From: an uncultured Azospirillum sp.
GTDB taxonomy: Bacteria; Pseudomonadota; Alphaproteobacteria; RF32; CAG-239
Direction: 5' to 3'
DNA length: 46,028 bases
Assembly (NCBI GenBank): GCA_947383875.1
Contig: CANDEX010000003.1
Span: 1 to 46,028, forward strand
In this document: positions 9,201 to 17,847 of the stretch, one piece after another
Numbering within the stretch: the stretch's first letter is position 1
Layout of the letters: each line of letters begins with the position of its first letter
Notes under the pieces: generated by a model
Told to the model about the DNA's origin: nothing
Seen by the model: the letters and a program-made list of their open reading frames with translations, nothing else
Databases searched by the model: none
Translations under genes and position numbers: made by a program

Positions 9201-9412
9201 TTTAATTCCTGTTCAATCGGCGCGGCGACAGTATCAGCCAAGACTTCAGCCGTCGCCCCGGGATAAACTGCCGATATTTGAATTTCGGTCGGAACAATAC
9301 TCGGATACTGCTCAACCGGCAGTACCTTCATTGAGACCAATCCGGCCAGAATGATAACCAAAGAAATAACCGTAGCAAAAATCGGACGTTCAATAAAAAA
9401 CTTAGAAAACAT
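6236..9412 (-). CDS. RND multidrug efflux transporter (AcrB/MexB, HAE1 family)
   Basis: 1058 aa, the family's usual length. This is the proton-driven inner-membrane pump of a tripartite efflux system. The N-terminus FFIERPIFATVISLVIILAG is the classic first TM helix. TM4 carries the proton-relay Asp pair in GIVVDDAIIVLENVERLM, and the partner Lys lies in GLAAKNAILIVEFA. Two large periplasmic porter regions (about 40-330 and 560-870) contain standard segments such as PGATAEVLADTVAAPIEQ. AGAGGAT precedes the ATG. The adaptor gene lies 24 nt upstream, so the two form an operon. No outer-membrane TolC-type gene and no TetR-like regulator are adjacent, so the channel must come from elsewhere. The substrate range cannot be read from the sequence. 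Confidence 0.96.
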   Translation of the reverse strand: MFSKFFIERPIFATVISLVIILAGLVSMKVLPVEQYPSIVPTEIQISAVYPGATAEVLADTVAAPIEQELNGVKNMIYMYSTATSQGYLTIGAVFDIGTDPDQATIDVNNRVQMATPKLPGEVTKQGVTVEEKSNSILQVISMRSTSDRYDTVYVSNYALLNVLDELKRIKGVSDASLFASQDYSMRIWLSPDKLADYNLTPQDVIAAVQEQNSQFAAGQFGQEPMDEYLAYTYSVNTKGRLVDEKEFGDIILRTDEKGGILRLKDVARIELGAQDYSVSSKFNGEDAVAFAIYLQSSANALETAAAVQAKMQELSKRFPDGIIYDIPYDTTLFVKQSINEVVHTFIEAVVLVILVVYLFLQNMRATLIPILAVPVSIIGAFAGMYALGFSINLLTLFGLILAIGIVVDDAIIVLENVERLMDEEGLSPKEAAVKSMQEVSGPVVAVALVLASVFIPIAFLGGMTGVMYKQFSVTIAVSVLISALVALTLTPSLCALIIKRRTQKEEPHGFFKWFDNTFDKITEMYLSMVRFFLKNRKTAILAYSAVIASIIWMFKLIPGGLVPMEDMGSLMMAYDMPAASSLQRTEKMTDEVSQMVLKNPDVESLMTINGFNMLSGSQNTYSGISFITLKDWNLRKDASQSTDALSQVFTGYGMSQPEGIGYAFNMPPIMGMSTTGGFEAYIQNRAGHTSQELMAETQKFVDAANKNPALSNVRTTFSVSTPQYQIDLDREKARVLNVPIDAIYTVMQSTFGNVYVNDFTYQGRNFRVTVQSEAKFRRTPDDLRYVYVKSNDGQLVPLSTLINVKRVTGPELINRLNIFPAALIMGDPAPGYSSGQAIEAMDKIADEVLDKDYSLSWIGSAFQEKQTGSASSQAFIFGIIMVFLILSAQYEKWSLPMVVILSVPFAVSGALLATLLRGTQNDLYFQVGLVTLIGLAAKNAILIVEFAVMQVQAGMTYVNAAIEAAKLRFRPIVMTSLAFTLGVVPLAISTGAGAASRHAIGTGLIGGMLMSTFVATLFVPMMFAIIGETFDEENVVRRKIKKRALKEGRPLLKDKMK

Positions 9413-9436
9413 TACTTATCCTCTTATTCTTTAGGG

Positions 9437-10597
9437 TTATTTTTCTTCGGAATTTGCTGTTTCTCCGGCAATTACCGCAGTCACAGACATACCCGGACGA
9501 ATTTTCATGACACCACTGGTAATAACCACATCACCGGGATTTAAGCCGCTGTCGATAATCCAACCACCATCCTCGGTTGTCAGGCCGGTTTGAACATTGA
9601 CACTTTCAACAGTTCCCTGCGGACTGATACGATAAACATAAGCAGAATTGGCTCCTTGAATAACAGCTTCCTGCGGAACAACCAAAGCATTAACACGCGT
9701 CATGCCTTCCATAAACAAACGCAGAAACTGTCCCGGACGTAAACGACCTTTCGGGTTGGGAAATACAGCGCGCAGTTTAATTGTGCCCGTACTTTCATCA
9801 ATACTCGGATTAATAAAATTAATCTGTCCTTCCTCCGTATACAACGTATCATCGCCGAATCTGACCTTGGCTTTAATGTCATGGGTGTTTTCCGGATTTG
9901 TAATCAGGCCGCGGTCTACCATATTGGTCAGCGACAGAATTTCATTTTCAGAAGCCGAGAAAATAACATACATCGGATCAAGCTGGGTAATGGTCGTCAA
10001 CAGACTGGAATTATCTGTTGCGGCTATCAGGCTGCCTTCTGACTGAACTTCCATACTGGTTACGCCGCTGATAGGAGCTTTAACCGTTGTATAGCCTAAA
10101 TCAAGCTTAGCCTTGTCAACCTGAGCCTGCGCCAACTGAGTTGATGCCCGCAAAGAATCAAGACTGGCCAAAGCATCATCACGGGATTTTTCACTCACGA
10201 CACGTTGTTCAAACAACTTGGAAATGCGCGCCCATTGTGTTTGTGCAGCTTTTAATTGCGCTTTATTCTGCGCCAGAGAGGCTTTGGCTTGTTCTAATGC
10301 AACTTTAAACGGTTCCGGATCTATTTCAAACAGAACATCCCCTTCTTTCACTGTAGAACCTTCGACGTAATTTCTTTTTAGCAGAATACCACCGACACGA
10401 GCTCGGACTTCAGTTTCTTTTGAACCTTGCGCTCTGGCGGCATATTCGAACGTCAACGGAATATCTTTTGGCTGTACTCTGACTGCATTTACCGTCGGAG
10501 TTTGCTGTTGGTGTTCAGCATTTGAAGCTTCATCATGGCAGGAAGTTAAAACCAATAAGGCCGCTGCGGCCGCCAACAGTCTGTTTTTGAATAACAT
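9437..10597 (-). CDS. RND efflux periplasmic adaptor lipoprotein (AcrA/MexA type)
   Basis: 386 aa membrane-fusion protein linking the RND pump to an outer-membrane channel. The signal ends in the lipobox L-T-S-C with Cys20 as the predicted lipidated residue. The biotinyl-lipoyl half-motifs (ARAQGSKETEVRARVGG and TVKAPISGVTSMEVQSEGS) flank an alpha-helical hairpin (about 95-165). Beta-barrel and membrane-proximal segments follow (FPNPKGRLRPGQFLRLFMEG). AAGGTGAG precedes the ATG. It is first in the operon with the RND pump. A 12-bp palindrome lies about 50 bp upstream of its start and may be an operator. Confidence 0.95.
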   Translation of the reverse strand: MLFKNRLLAAAAALLVLTSCHDEASNAEHQQQTPTVNAVRVQPKDIPLTFEYAARAQGSKETEVRARVGGILLKRNYVEGSTVKEGDVLFEIDPEPFKVALEQAKASLAQNKAQLKAAQTQWARISKLFEQRVVSEKSRDDALASLDSLRASTQLAQAQVDKAKLDLGYTTVKAPISGVTSMEVQSEGSLIAATDNSSLLTTITQLDPMYVIFSASENEILSLTNMVDRGLITNPENTHDIKAKVRFGDDTLYTEEGQINFINPSIDESTGTIKLRAVFPNPKGRLRPGQFLRLFMEGMTRVNALVVPQEAVIQGANSAYVYRISPQGTVESVNVQTGLTTEDGGWIIDSGLNPGDVVITSGVMKIRPGMSVTAVIAGETANSEEK

Positions 10598-10648
10598 TTA
10601 TCTCACCTTAGTTTATATATTAATCCTTTTTGAAACTACCCCGAACTC

Positions 10649-10660
10649 TGTAAATTTACA
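10649..10660. promoter_or_regulatory. Perfect 12-bp palindrome TGTAAATTTACA between divergent operons
   Basis: It lies in the 207-bp gap between the efflux operon (minus) and the arginine decarboxylase operon (plus), 52 bp upstream of the adaptor start. Symmetric AT-rich sites of this kind are typical of dimeric repressors, but no regulator gene is nearby. Functional role is inferred. Confidence 0.4.
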
Positions 10661-10666
10661 ACTAAC

Positions 10667-10782
10667 TTTTGAGTTTTCTTAGAATTGTGGATATTTTTGA
10701 ATGTATGAATCATCACCTTTGGATTAGATTGAAAATCACAAAGCCATTATTACCTATAGCAGTGCAATTACAAAACTCAAAA
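10667..10782 (+). repeat. 11-bp inverted repeat flanking the decarboxylase leader
   Basis: TTTTGAGTTTT at 10667-10677 is the exact reverse complement of AAAACTCAAAA at 10772-10782. The second arm ends about 10 bp before the AGGAG of the decarboxylase. The arms could pair in a leader RNA or bind a looping protein. The AT-rich composition makes chance possible. Confidence 0.3.
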
Positions 10783-10804
10783 TCAAATTTTTAGGAGAAA
10801 TCAA

Positions 10805-11413
10805 ATGACTGAAGGCGTACGTTTTCCGACTATGGCTTTTATTACCGGCGGTGTAGGACAAGCTGATGATGGTATTCCGCCGCAACCTTTTGAAACTTTT
10901 TGCTATGATTCGGCTTTACTGCAGGCCAGAATTGAAAACTTCAACGTTATTCCTTACACTTCGGTTCTGCCGAAAGAATTATATGGAAATATTGTGCCTA
11001 TTGACGATAACATTGTTAAACAGTTTAAACATGGTGCCGTTTTGGAAGTTATTATGGCCGGACATGGTGCCAGCCGTGATGAACATAAAGCCATTGCCAC
11101 CGGTTTGGGCGTTTGCTGGGGCAAGGACAAAAACGGTGAACTCATCGGTGGATGGGCTGCCGAATATGTTGAATTTTTTGACACTCAGATTGATGATGAT
11201 ATTGCCAAAGGTCATGCTGAAATGTGGCTCAATAAATCATTAAATCACGAATTATCAATTCGCGGAGTTGAAAAACATTCCGAATTTCAGATGTGGCATA
11301 ATTACATCAACATCACCCAACAATTCGGATACAGCCTGACGGCTCTCGGCTTCCTGAACTTTGAGCATGCTAACCCGGCTAAGTTCACACCGGTACCACC
11401 GCAAAAGCTGTAA
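10805..11413 (+). CDS. aaxB: Pyruvoyl-dependent arginine decarboxylase (AaxB-like)
   Basis: 202 aa. The family self-cleaves at a Thr-Ser bond, the new N-terminal Ser becoming a pyruvoyl cofactor that decarboxylates arginine to agmatine. Here the site is Y-T-S-V-L-P with Thr52/Ser53, the same numbering as characterised members. Other landmarks are the N-terminal [45 protein letters not shown] and a Glu at about 120 in [10 protein letters not shown], corresponding to the family's proton-donor region. AGGAG lies 7 nt before the ATG. The amino-acid antiporter follows after 83 nt, indicating an arginine/agmatine exchange module that consumes a cytoplasmic proton per turnover. Arginine specificity is inferred from motif and context. 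Confidence 0.88.
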   Translation: MTEGVRFPTMAFITGGVGQADDGIPPQPFETFCYDSALLQARIENFNVIPYTSVLPKELYGNIVPIDDNIVKQFKHGAVLEVIMAGHGASRDEHKAIATGLGVCWGKDKNGELIGGWAAEYVEFFDTQIDDDIAKGHAEMWLNKSLNHELSIRGVEKHSEFQMWHNYINITQQFGYSLTALGFLNFEHANPAKFTPVPPQKL

Positions 11414-11430
11414 TTTTTGATGAACCTGTG

Positions 11431-11461
11431 CCCTGCATTCTCGCAAATTTGAGATGCAGGG
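11431..11461 (+). promoter_or_regulatory. Intercistronic hairpin between decarboxylase and antiporter
   Basis: CCCTGCAT and CTC pair with GAG and ATGCAGGG with one bulged base and an 8-nt loop. A mixed AT stretch follows rather than a clean T-run. It may act as a partial terminator or a processing/stability element setting the ratio of the two proteins. Confidence 0.5.
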
Positions 11462-11496
11462 ACTTATTTTAATTCTCATTTTAAGGAAATGGCAAT

Positions 11497-13005
11497 ATGG
11501 CTGATAAGCAATCTATTATCCGAACAAATATGAAAGGACAGGATAACGCAGCCGTCGTCAACAGAACCAATCCGAACGGACTGGGAGTGTTGGCTTTGGC
11601 TGCGATTGTCGTCAGTTCAATGATCGGCGGCGGAATTTATTCTCTGCCACAAAATATGGCTGCCGGAGCTTCTGCCGGAGCAGTTCTTTTGGCTTGGCTG
11701 ATTACCGGTATCGGTATCTATTTCATCGCCAACACATTCAGTATTCTTTCTATGGCTAAACCCGATTTGACAACCGGTATTTATATGTACAGCCGCGCAG
11801 GATTTGGTCCTTATGTCGGTTTCACAATCGGCTGGTCATACTGGCTGTGCCAAGTTTGCGGAAATGTCGGTTATGCCGTCATTACCATGGATGCATTAAA
11901 CTATTTCTTTCCGCCTTACTTTGCCGGAGGAAATAATTTACTCTCCATCATAGGCGGCTCCTTGATTATCTGGGGGTTTAATTTTTTGGTTTTAAAAGGT
12001 ATCAAACAGGCAACTATCGTCAATACCATCGGAACCATTGTTAAAATTGTTCCGCTGCTGTTGTTCATTTTAATTATGCTTTTTGTGTTCCATTTTTCAA
12101 AATTTGATTTTGATTTCTGGGGTGAAGCTATTGCTACCAAAGCCAGACTGGGAGATTTGCCGGCACAAATTAAATCAACTATGTTGGTAACATTATGGGC
12201 TTTCATTGGTATTGAAGGTGCCGTCGTTATGTCTAACCGAGCAAAAAATACCAGTGATGTCGGCAAAGCTACTTTTCTTGGTTTTATCGGCTGCTTAGTC
12301 ATTTATGTCTTGTTATCACTACTGCCTTATGGTCTGTTATCACAAGAACAACTGGCTGCGGTTCCCAACCCATCAACAGCAGGTATTTTGGAACAGGTTG
12401 TCGGCCGCTGGGGGGCTTGGCTGATGAATATCGGTTTGCTGGTATCGGTTTTAACTAGCTGGTTGGCTTGGACAATGGTTACCGCGCAAATTCCTCAGGC
12501 TGCTGCCGAAAACGGTACATTCCCGAAAGTATTTACCAAAGAAAACCAAAATGGTTCGCCAAGCGTTTCCCTGTGGGTAACCTCAATCGCCATGCAGATT
12601 TTCATTCTGTTGGTTTACTTCTCTAATAATGCATGGAATACCATGTTAAGTATTACCGGTGTGATGGTTCTGCCGGCATACTTCGCTTCTTGTGCTTATT
12701 TGTGGAAAATATGCGAGGATGGAGAATATCCGGCTCAGCTTGCGGTTAAACGTTCAACTGCATTAATCACCAGTATTTTAGGCGCGGTTTATGCCTTGTG
12801 GCTGATTTATGCCGCCGGATTGAACTATTTACTGATGGCAGTGGTTATCGTTACACTGGGTATTCCGGTTTATATTTGGGGACGCAGAGAAGCAGCTCCT
12901 CAGGAAAAACCGTTCACACCCCGTGAATGCGGTTTGGCGATTGCCTTTATTCTTCTGTCAATCTGGGCTGTATATGCATTCTCTCACGGGATTGTTCATA
13001 TCTAA
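11497..13005 (+). CDS. aaxC: APC-family basic amino acid antiporter (arginine/agmatine or arginine/ornithine type)
   Basis: 502 aa with about twelve hydrophobic segments, in the inner membrane. The start [28 protein letters not shown] contains the Gly-rich unwound TM1 (SxIGGGIY) that binds the alpha-amino-acid backbone in the ArcD/AaxC/AdiC-type APC transporters. [20 protein letters not shown] is the matching TM6 segment with the substrate-gating aromatic region. AAGGAA precedes the ATG. It is directly downstream of the pyruvoyl arginine decarboxylase, so arginine-in/agmatine-out exchange is the likeliest role. An arginine/ornithine exchanger (ArcD) cannot be excluded from sequence alone. A strong terminator follows the stop codon. 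Confidence 0.87.
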   Translation: MADKQSIIRTNMKGQDNAAVVNRTNPNGLGVLALAAIVVSSMIGGGIYSLPQNMAAGASAGAVLLAWLITGIGIYFIANTFSILSMAKPDLTTGIYMYSRAGFGPYVGFTIGWSYWLCQVCGNVGYAVITMDALNYFFPPYFAGGNNLLSIIGGSLIIWGFNFLVLKGIKQATIVNTIGTIVKIVPLLLFILIMLFVFHFSKFDFDFWGEAIATKARLGDLPAQIKSTMLVTLWAFIGIEGAVVMSNRAKNTSDVGKATFLGFIGCLVIYVLLSLLPYGLLSQEQLAAVPNPSTAGILEQVVGRWGAWLMNIGLLVSVLTSWLAWTMVTAQIPQAAAENGTFPKVFTKENQNGSPSVSLWVTSIAMQIFILLVYFSNNAWNTMLSITGVMVLPAYFASCAYLWKICEDGEYPAQLAVKRSTALITSILGAVYALWLIYAAGLNYLLMAVVIVTLGIPVYIWGRREAAPQEKPFTPRECGLAIAFILLSIWAVYAFSHGIVHI

Positions 13006-13009
13006 TTAA

Positions 13010-13049
13010 AGTAAAAACAGGCGTCACGACAGTGACGCCTGTTTTTACT
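13010..13049. terminator. Perfect bidirectional terminator
   Basis: A 17-bp perfect stem (GTAAAAACAGGCGTCAC and its complement) closes a GACA loop with T-rich flanks both ways. It ends the antiporter transcript and, on the other strand, the unknown pair at 13049-14579. Confidence 0.95.
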
Positions 13050-13819
13050 TAATAAGCCCAACCATGTCTTCGCAATCGCCGTTGATAATTTCTTATCATT
13101 TGAGAGAGTTCTCTCTGGATGCGGCGACTGTAAAAACGAGCTGATAAACTGATGCGTATTTTATCCCATAAAGAAGGATTTTTATAACGACGTAAGCTTT
13201 CGGGAAGACTTTCTTCAGGATATAACTGACAGATTTTAACACACAAAGCTAATCCGTTTCCGGCGGCATTGGCATTAACCCAACTCAGCGCATCCTCCAA
13301 AGTTTCATGAGCCACATGATATTTGACCGTAAACGGACAATCCGCCGCTTCTATCGCTTCTTTCAAAGGTTCATAAACCAACCTGCTGGTTACGAAAACC
13401 ACTGTTTTGCCGGCGAGTTCCCTTTTCAGGACTGCTAATTTGGCTCCAAAGTCTTCGGTGTGATAATATGCGCGGAGGTTCTTCCCCTTAATGCCCAACT
13501 CCTGGGCACAATACGACAGTATGTTAATATTCTCTTTTCGCAGAAGTCGATTATATCCTCCCATCACAAAGAATAAAGGCACCATCATTTTCTGTTCGCG
13601 CATTCGATATAACAGGCGGGAAGCCATTCCGACAGTGTCAAACATGTCATCCATCATAATCACCGCGTCCGCATAAAACGGAACTTCGTTCTTTACATCC
13701 GCCCAACAGGTGCTAACCTGATGAGGATCGGGAAGTGCTTCATAAAAGCTTTTTACTTCGGCATAGAGTTTTGCATTCATACTCATAAGATTTTGCTTAA
13801 TAATTACATAATGATACAT
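13049..13819 (-). CDS. Unknown protein, possibly a divergent DUF218/YdcF-like protein
   Basis: 256 aa from ATG 13819; an in-frame TTG at 13828 with GAAGG twelve bases upstream is an alternative start. I do not recognise it with confidence. The stretch ADAVIMMDDMFDT...PLFFVMGGYNRLL...LGIKGKNLRAYY...EDFGAKLAVLKREL resembles the order of motifs in DUF218 (YdcF/SanA-type) Rossmann-like proteins, and KTVVFVTSRLVYEPLKEAIEA would be the second half of such a fold. The C-terminus is very basic (RFYSRRIQREL...RNYQRRLRRHGW). There is no signal peptide. The gene 34 nt upstream is probably in the same operon. Confidence 0.7.
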   Translation of the reverse strand: MYHYVIIKQNLMSMNAKLYAEVKSFYEALPDPHQVSTCWADVKNEVPFYADAVIMMDDMFDTVGMASRLLYRMREQKMMVPLFFVMGGYNRLLRKENINILSYCAQELGIKGKNLRAYYHTEDFGAKLAVLKRELAGKTVVFVTSRLVYEPLKEAIEAADCPFTVKYHVAHETLEDALSWVNANAAGNGLALCVKICQLYPEESLPESLRRYKNPSLWDKIRISLSARFYSRRIQRELSQMIRNYQRRLRRHGWAY

Positions 13820-13853
13820 TTGTGACAACAGTTCTAAAGACCTTCTTTATTAT

Positions 13854-14579
13854 TCATCGGCTCCAGCAAAGCTTTTTGCCGTCATTTTTGAAACTAACGT
13901 TATCCACCAGAACTGTAATGCCATGCGGCGTGACAGAAATGCGGTCAGTTATCGGGACTGCAAACGGTGATTTCAGAAACTCTCCGATGATAATGTCATA
14001 ATAGCGGCGAACACATTCGGATTTTCCACGGTTAAGGTTAGAGATTATGACTTCCCAGAATATCCTTTTCTGACCGGGAATACCATAAATACGCGACACA
14101 ACCGTGTATATATATTTATGACCGTACTTTTCCCTCAGTAGTGATAATATATATTGAGAAGACAAGCGTTCTGCAGGAATCACACATAAACCGCGATTGA
14201 AATCTTTAACAATACGGCATTCAATTTTATCGTCACAAGAATTCCGCTTGTATCCGGAATAGTCCTGAGAGATAACATTTTCCTTGCAGAAGGCATAGGT
14301 TATCGCATTTTTGGCTCTGGTAAAATCACCAAATACAGCCAGAGGAATTTCCTTGAAACCATCAATGCCGGGAATTGCGACATTGACCATATCTTCGGGG
14401 TGCCGCGGATTATGGTAAATCCAGAGTTTATACAGCTTACCTTTGAGAAAAGAATAAGGAAAAGCATCAAAATCTTTCTGACAAGTCAGAATTTTGAAAA
14501 AAATCGGTTGACTTACATCAGCTTTACCATAGTAACGACAGATTTCGTCCCTTACATCTTCTTCGCTAAAATTTTTCAT
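13854..14579 (-). CDS. Unknown protein (241 aa)
   Basis: I do not recognise it. It is a soluble protein of mixed alpha/beta composition with five Cys (CRYYG, LTCQKD, NSCDDKIECR, GLCVIP) plus others near the end, no signal peptide and no membrane helix. Segments such as VNVAIPGIDGFKEIPLAVFGDFTRAKNAITYAF give no assignable motif. The ATG at 14579 lacks an obvious Shine-Dalgarno sequence. It is first of a two-gene unit with the DUF218-like gene and shares its terminator at 13010-13049. Codon use looks like that of its neighbours, so it is probably expressed and lineage-specific. Confidence 0.65.
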   Translation of the reverse strand: MKNFSEEDVRDEICRYYGKADVSQPIFFKILTCQKDFDAFPYSFLKGKLYKLWIYHNPRHPEDMVNVAIPGIDGFKEIPLAVFGDFTRAKNAITYAFCKENVISQDYSGYKRNSCDDKIECRIVKDFNRGLCVIPAERLSSQYILSLLREKYGHKYIYTVVSRIYGIPGQKRIFWEVIISNLNRGKSECVRRYYDIIIGEFLKSPFAVPITDRISVTPHGITVLVDNVSFKNDGKKLCWSR

Positions 14580-14744
14580 TTCAAAATATTTTTAAGATTA
14601 ATAATAGTTTTTAATAATACAAAATCTTTGGCAAGATATCATTTTAGGCAATTTTGTCAATACGCTTTTTGAGAAACAGCTTCGTCTCTAAGCTCTTTAT
14701 TCGGGGCGGGAGAATTTTTTACGTCTGACAAAATGTAAATCAAC

Positions 14745-14771
14745 AAAAACCCCGCCTCTCATGGCGGGGTT
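14745..14771 (-). terminator. Intrinsic terminator after gyrA
   Basis: On the minus strand ACCCCGCC and GGCGGGGT pair around ATGAGA, then TTTTTG follows. It lies 20 bp beyond the gyrA stop codon. Confidence 0.92.
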
Positions 14772-14790
14772 AAAGCTGATAAACAATTAT

Positions 14791-17607
14791 CTATTCATCA
14801 TCAGAAGCGGAAGCTGTTTCCGGTTCACTGACTTCATCGAAATTATCTTCGGGGTCAGCCACACTGTCACCGAGAACTTCGCTGCCGGTTTCTTCTTCCA
14901 GTTCATCATCATCACCATCATCGGCATCCAACCAAGTGACGGAAACGACTTTTTCATTATCTCCCGTTCTGAACAAGATAACACCTTGTGTCTTACGGCC
15001 GGCAATGCGGATATCAGCCACAGGCATACGGATTAATTTACCGCCGTCGGTTACCATCATAATCTGGTTACCGTCCTCAATCGGGAAGGAGCTGACAATT
15101 TCCTTATTGCGGGCAGACATTTCCATATTGGCAATACCTTGACCACCACGGCCGGTAACACGATATTCATATGAAGATGTGCGTTTACCATAACCGGTAG
15201 AAGTAACAGACAGAATGAACTGTTCACGTTCAGCCATTTCTTTGAATTTATCTGCTGACAGAACATTTAACAGGCCTGTCTCTTCAGGACTGATACAGCT
15301 ATCATCACCGCGTTCGGCACTCATACGTTTCATTGCTGAAGTAATACGAGAATATTCGTCGCGTTCTTCTGAGGTAGCATCGCTGTGCAACAAGATAGAC
15401 ATAGAGATGACTTCATCTCCTTCCGCCAGTTTGATACCGCGGACACCTGTCGAATTACGTCCGACAAAGACGCGGACATCCGTTACAGGGAAGCGAATAC
15501 ACTTACCGCTGCGGGCAGCCAACATCACATCATTGTCTTCATGGCAGATGCGGACATTAATCAGCTTGTCACCCTCGTCGAGTTTCATGGCGATTTTACC
15601 GTTGCTCTGAACATTGACAAAGTCCATCAATGAGTTACGGCGGATATTACCCTGAGATGTCGCAAACATAATGGACATATCTTTGCAATCATCTTCGCAC
15701 TCCGGCAATTTCATAATTGTAGTGATGGTTTCACCTTCATCTAACGGCAGCAGGTTAATAAACGGTTTGCCTTTGGATGTCGGAGAACCTAATGGCAGTT
15801 TGTAAACTTTCAGTTTGTAGACCAAGCCTTTAGATGAGAAGAACAGCACCGGCGTATGGGTGGATGCCACAAACAGACGGGTGACAAAATCTTCATCTTT
15901 GGTTGCCATACCGGATTTGCCTTTACCACCGCGTTTCTGCGCCTTATAAGCATTCAGAGGAACACGCTTGATGTATCCGGCTTCAGTTACGGTGACAACC
16001 ATTTCTTCACGCTGAATTAAAGATTCAATATCAGTATCATATTCGATATCTTCAATCTTTGAACGGCGCGGTGTTGCGTATTCATCACGAATGGCAACAA
16101 ATTCATCGCGCATAATGCCATAGAGTTTTTCACGGCTGGCTAAAATTGACAGGCATTCTTTGATTTCTTCACCGATGGTAATCAATTCTTCGTGAATTTT
16201 ATCACGTTCCAAACCTGTTAAGCGTTGGAGTTTTAAGTCCAAGATAGCTTTAGCCTGAGCTTCAGACAGACGATAGGTTCCGTTTTCAACTTTGCGATCC
16301 GGTTCGTCAATCAATTTAACCAAGGCTTCAACTTCACCCGCCGGCCAAGATTTACGCAACAGAGAATCTTTTGCTTCCTGCGGATTGGGTGCATTGCGGA
16401 TTAACTCGATAACCGGGTCGATGTTCTCAACGGCAATCGCCAAACCAACCAAAACGTGCGCACGATCACGCGCTTTGTTCAGTTCAAAAATCGTTCGACG
16501 ACGGATGATTTCTTCACGGAATTCGATAAAGGCCTGAATGATGTCTTTTAAGTTCATCATCATCGGGCGACCGTTGTTAATCGCCAACATATTCATACCA
16601 AAGCTGGTTTGCAACGGTGTGAACTTATAGAGTTGATTCAAGACAACATCGGCCTGAAAATCACGTTTGACCTCAATCACCACGCGAACACCCTGGCGGT
16701 CAGATTCATCACGAATTTCAGATATACCCTCGATTTTCTTTTCTTTCACCAGTTCGGCAATACGCGTAATCAATGCCGCTTTATTGACTTGATACGGAAT
16801 TTCGTGAACGATAATCGCTTCACGATCTTTATAGAGTTCTTCAATCGTTGCTTTCGCACGCATCATTACTGAACCGCGGCCGGTGAAATAAGCGGATTTG
16901 GCACCGCCATAGCCTAAAATCAAACCTCCGGTCGGAAAATCAGGACCGGGAACAATGTTGATTAAATCATCAATCGTGATTTCAGGATTATCAATATAAG
17001 CGCAGCAGGCATTCAACACCTCACCAAGGTTATGCGGCGGAATATTGGTAGCCATACCGACGGCAATACCGTTTGCACCATTGACCAACAAGTTCGGATA
17101 AGAAGCCGGAAGAACCGTCGGTTCCCTCAGGGTTTCATCGTAGTTTGGCATAAAATCGACAGTATCTTTATCAATATCGTCAATCAAAGAATGAGCGACT
17201 TTTGCCAAGCGAGCTTCAGTATAACGCATAGCGGCAGCTGAGTCACCGTCCATAGAACCGAAGTTACCCTGCCCGTCTACCAACGGCACGCGCATGGAAA
17301 ACGGTTGAGCCATACGAACCATTGCTTCATAAACAGAGCTGTCGCCGTGCGGGTGATATTTACCGAGCACGTCACCGACGATACGTGCGGATTTACGGAA
17401 CGGACGATTGTAGTCATAACCGTTTTCAAACATGGAATAAATAATACGGCGGTGCACCGGTTTCAGTCCGTCACGGACATCCGGCAACGCACGCGATACG
17501 ATAACGCTCATGGCGTAATCAAGGTATGAACGGCGCATTTCCTCCGAAACATCAATCGGCGTAATGTCTTCCGTCTTGGTTACTACTGGAATATTTTCTT
17601 CAGTCAC
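14791..17607 (-). CDS. gyrA: DNA gyrase subunit A
   Basis: 938 aa. The DNA breakage-reunion subunit that introduces negative supercoils with GyrB. The N-terminal winged-helix/tower region has the catalytic Tyr129 in [11 protein letters not shown]. The quinolone-determining stretch [12 protein letters not shown] has Ser90 and Glu94 at the positions of E. coli Ser83 and Asp87. The C-terminal beta-pinwheel begins with the GyrA box as Q-K-R-G-G-K-G, a conservative variant of QRRGGKG, which distinguishes gyrase from ParC. A ~45-residue acidic tail ([13 protein letters not shown]...) closes the protein. Translation starts at GTG 17607 with AAGGTAA upstream. It has its own terminator at 14745. Confidence 0.98.
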   Translation of the reverse strand: MTEENIPVVTKTEDITPIDVSEEMRRSYLDYAMSVIVSRALPDVRDGLKPVHRRIIYSMFENGYDYNRPFRKSARIVGDVLGKYHPHGDSSVYEAMVRMAQPFSMRVPLVDGQGNFGSMDGDSAAAMRYTEARLAKVAHSLIDDIDKDTVDFMPNYDETLREPTVLPASYPNLLVNGANGIAVGMATNIPPHNLGEVLNACCAYIDNPEITIDDLINIVPGPDFPTGGLILGYGGAKSAYFTGRGSVMMRAKATIEELYKDREAIIVHEIPYQVNKAALITRIAELVKEKKIEGISEIRDESDRQGVRVVIEVKRDFQADVVLNQLYKFTPLQTSFGMNMLAINNGRPMMMNLKDIIQAFIEFREEIIRRRTIFELNKARDRAHVLVGLAIAVENIDPVIELIRNAPNPQEAKDSLLRKSWPAGEVEALVKLIDEPDRKVENGTYRLSEAQAKAILDLKLQRLTGLERDKIHEELITIGEEIKECLSILASREKLYGIMRDEFVAIRDEYATPRRSKIEDIEYDTDIESLIQREEMVVTVTEAGYIKRVPLNAYKAQKRGGKGKSGMATKDEDFVTRLFVASTHTPVLFFSSKGLVYKLKVYKLPLGSPTSKGKPFINLLPLDEGETITTIMKLPECEDDCKDMSIMFATSQGNIRRNSLMDFVNVQSNGKIAMKLDEGDKLINVRICHEDNDVMLAARSGKCIRFPVTDVRVFVGRNSTGVRGIKLAEGDEVISMSILLHSDATSEERDEYSRITSAMKRMSAERGDDSCISPEETGLLNVLSADKFKEMAEREQFILSVTSTGYGKRTSSYEYRVTGRGGQGIANMEMSARNKEIVSSFPIEDGNQIMMVTDGGKLIRMPVADIRIAGRKTQGVILFRTGDNEKVVSVTWLDADDGDDDELEEETGSEVLGDSVADPEDNFDEVSEPETASASDDE

Positions 17608-17799
17608 TTTATTTACCTTTCACTTTTAAACTGCTCAAAGCATAACAGATGCGACTGATTAATTCTAACGATTTTATTAACTTATAAACACCAGATTGCG
17701 CTGTACGGGCAAAAAAACCGCCTTATTTTTGATTTTGACTTTTTTGAAGAATGAAAAAGTTAACGCCATTTGGCTTAAAGAGGAGAAAAAAAGGGGAAA

Positions 17800-17835
17800 A
17801 AATCAATCCTGAAAGATAATTTTCAGGATTGATTT
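17800..17835 (-). terminator. Terminator after the secreted Cys-rich gene
   Basis: A 15-bp perfect stem (AAATCAATCCTGAAA and its complement) with a 6-nt loop; on the minus strand it runs into a T-rich tract. It lies 12 bp past the stop codon at 17848. Confidence 0.88.
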
Positions 17836-17847
17836 CAGTGTCATTAT

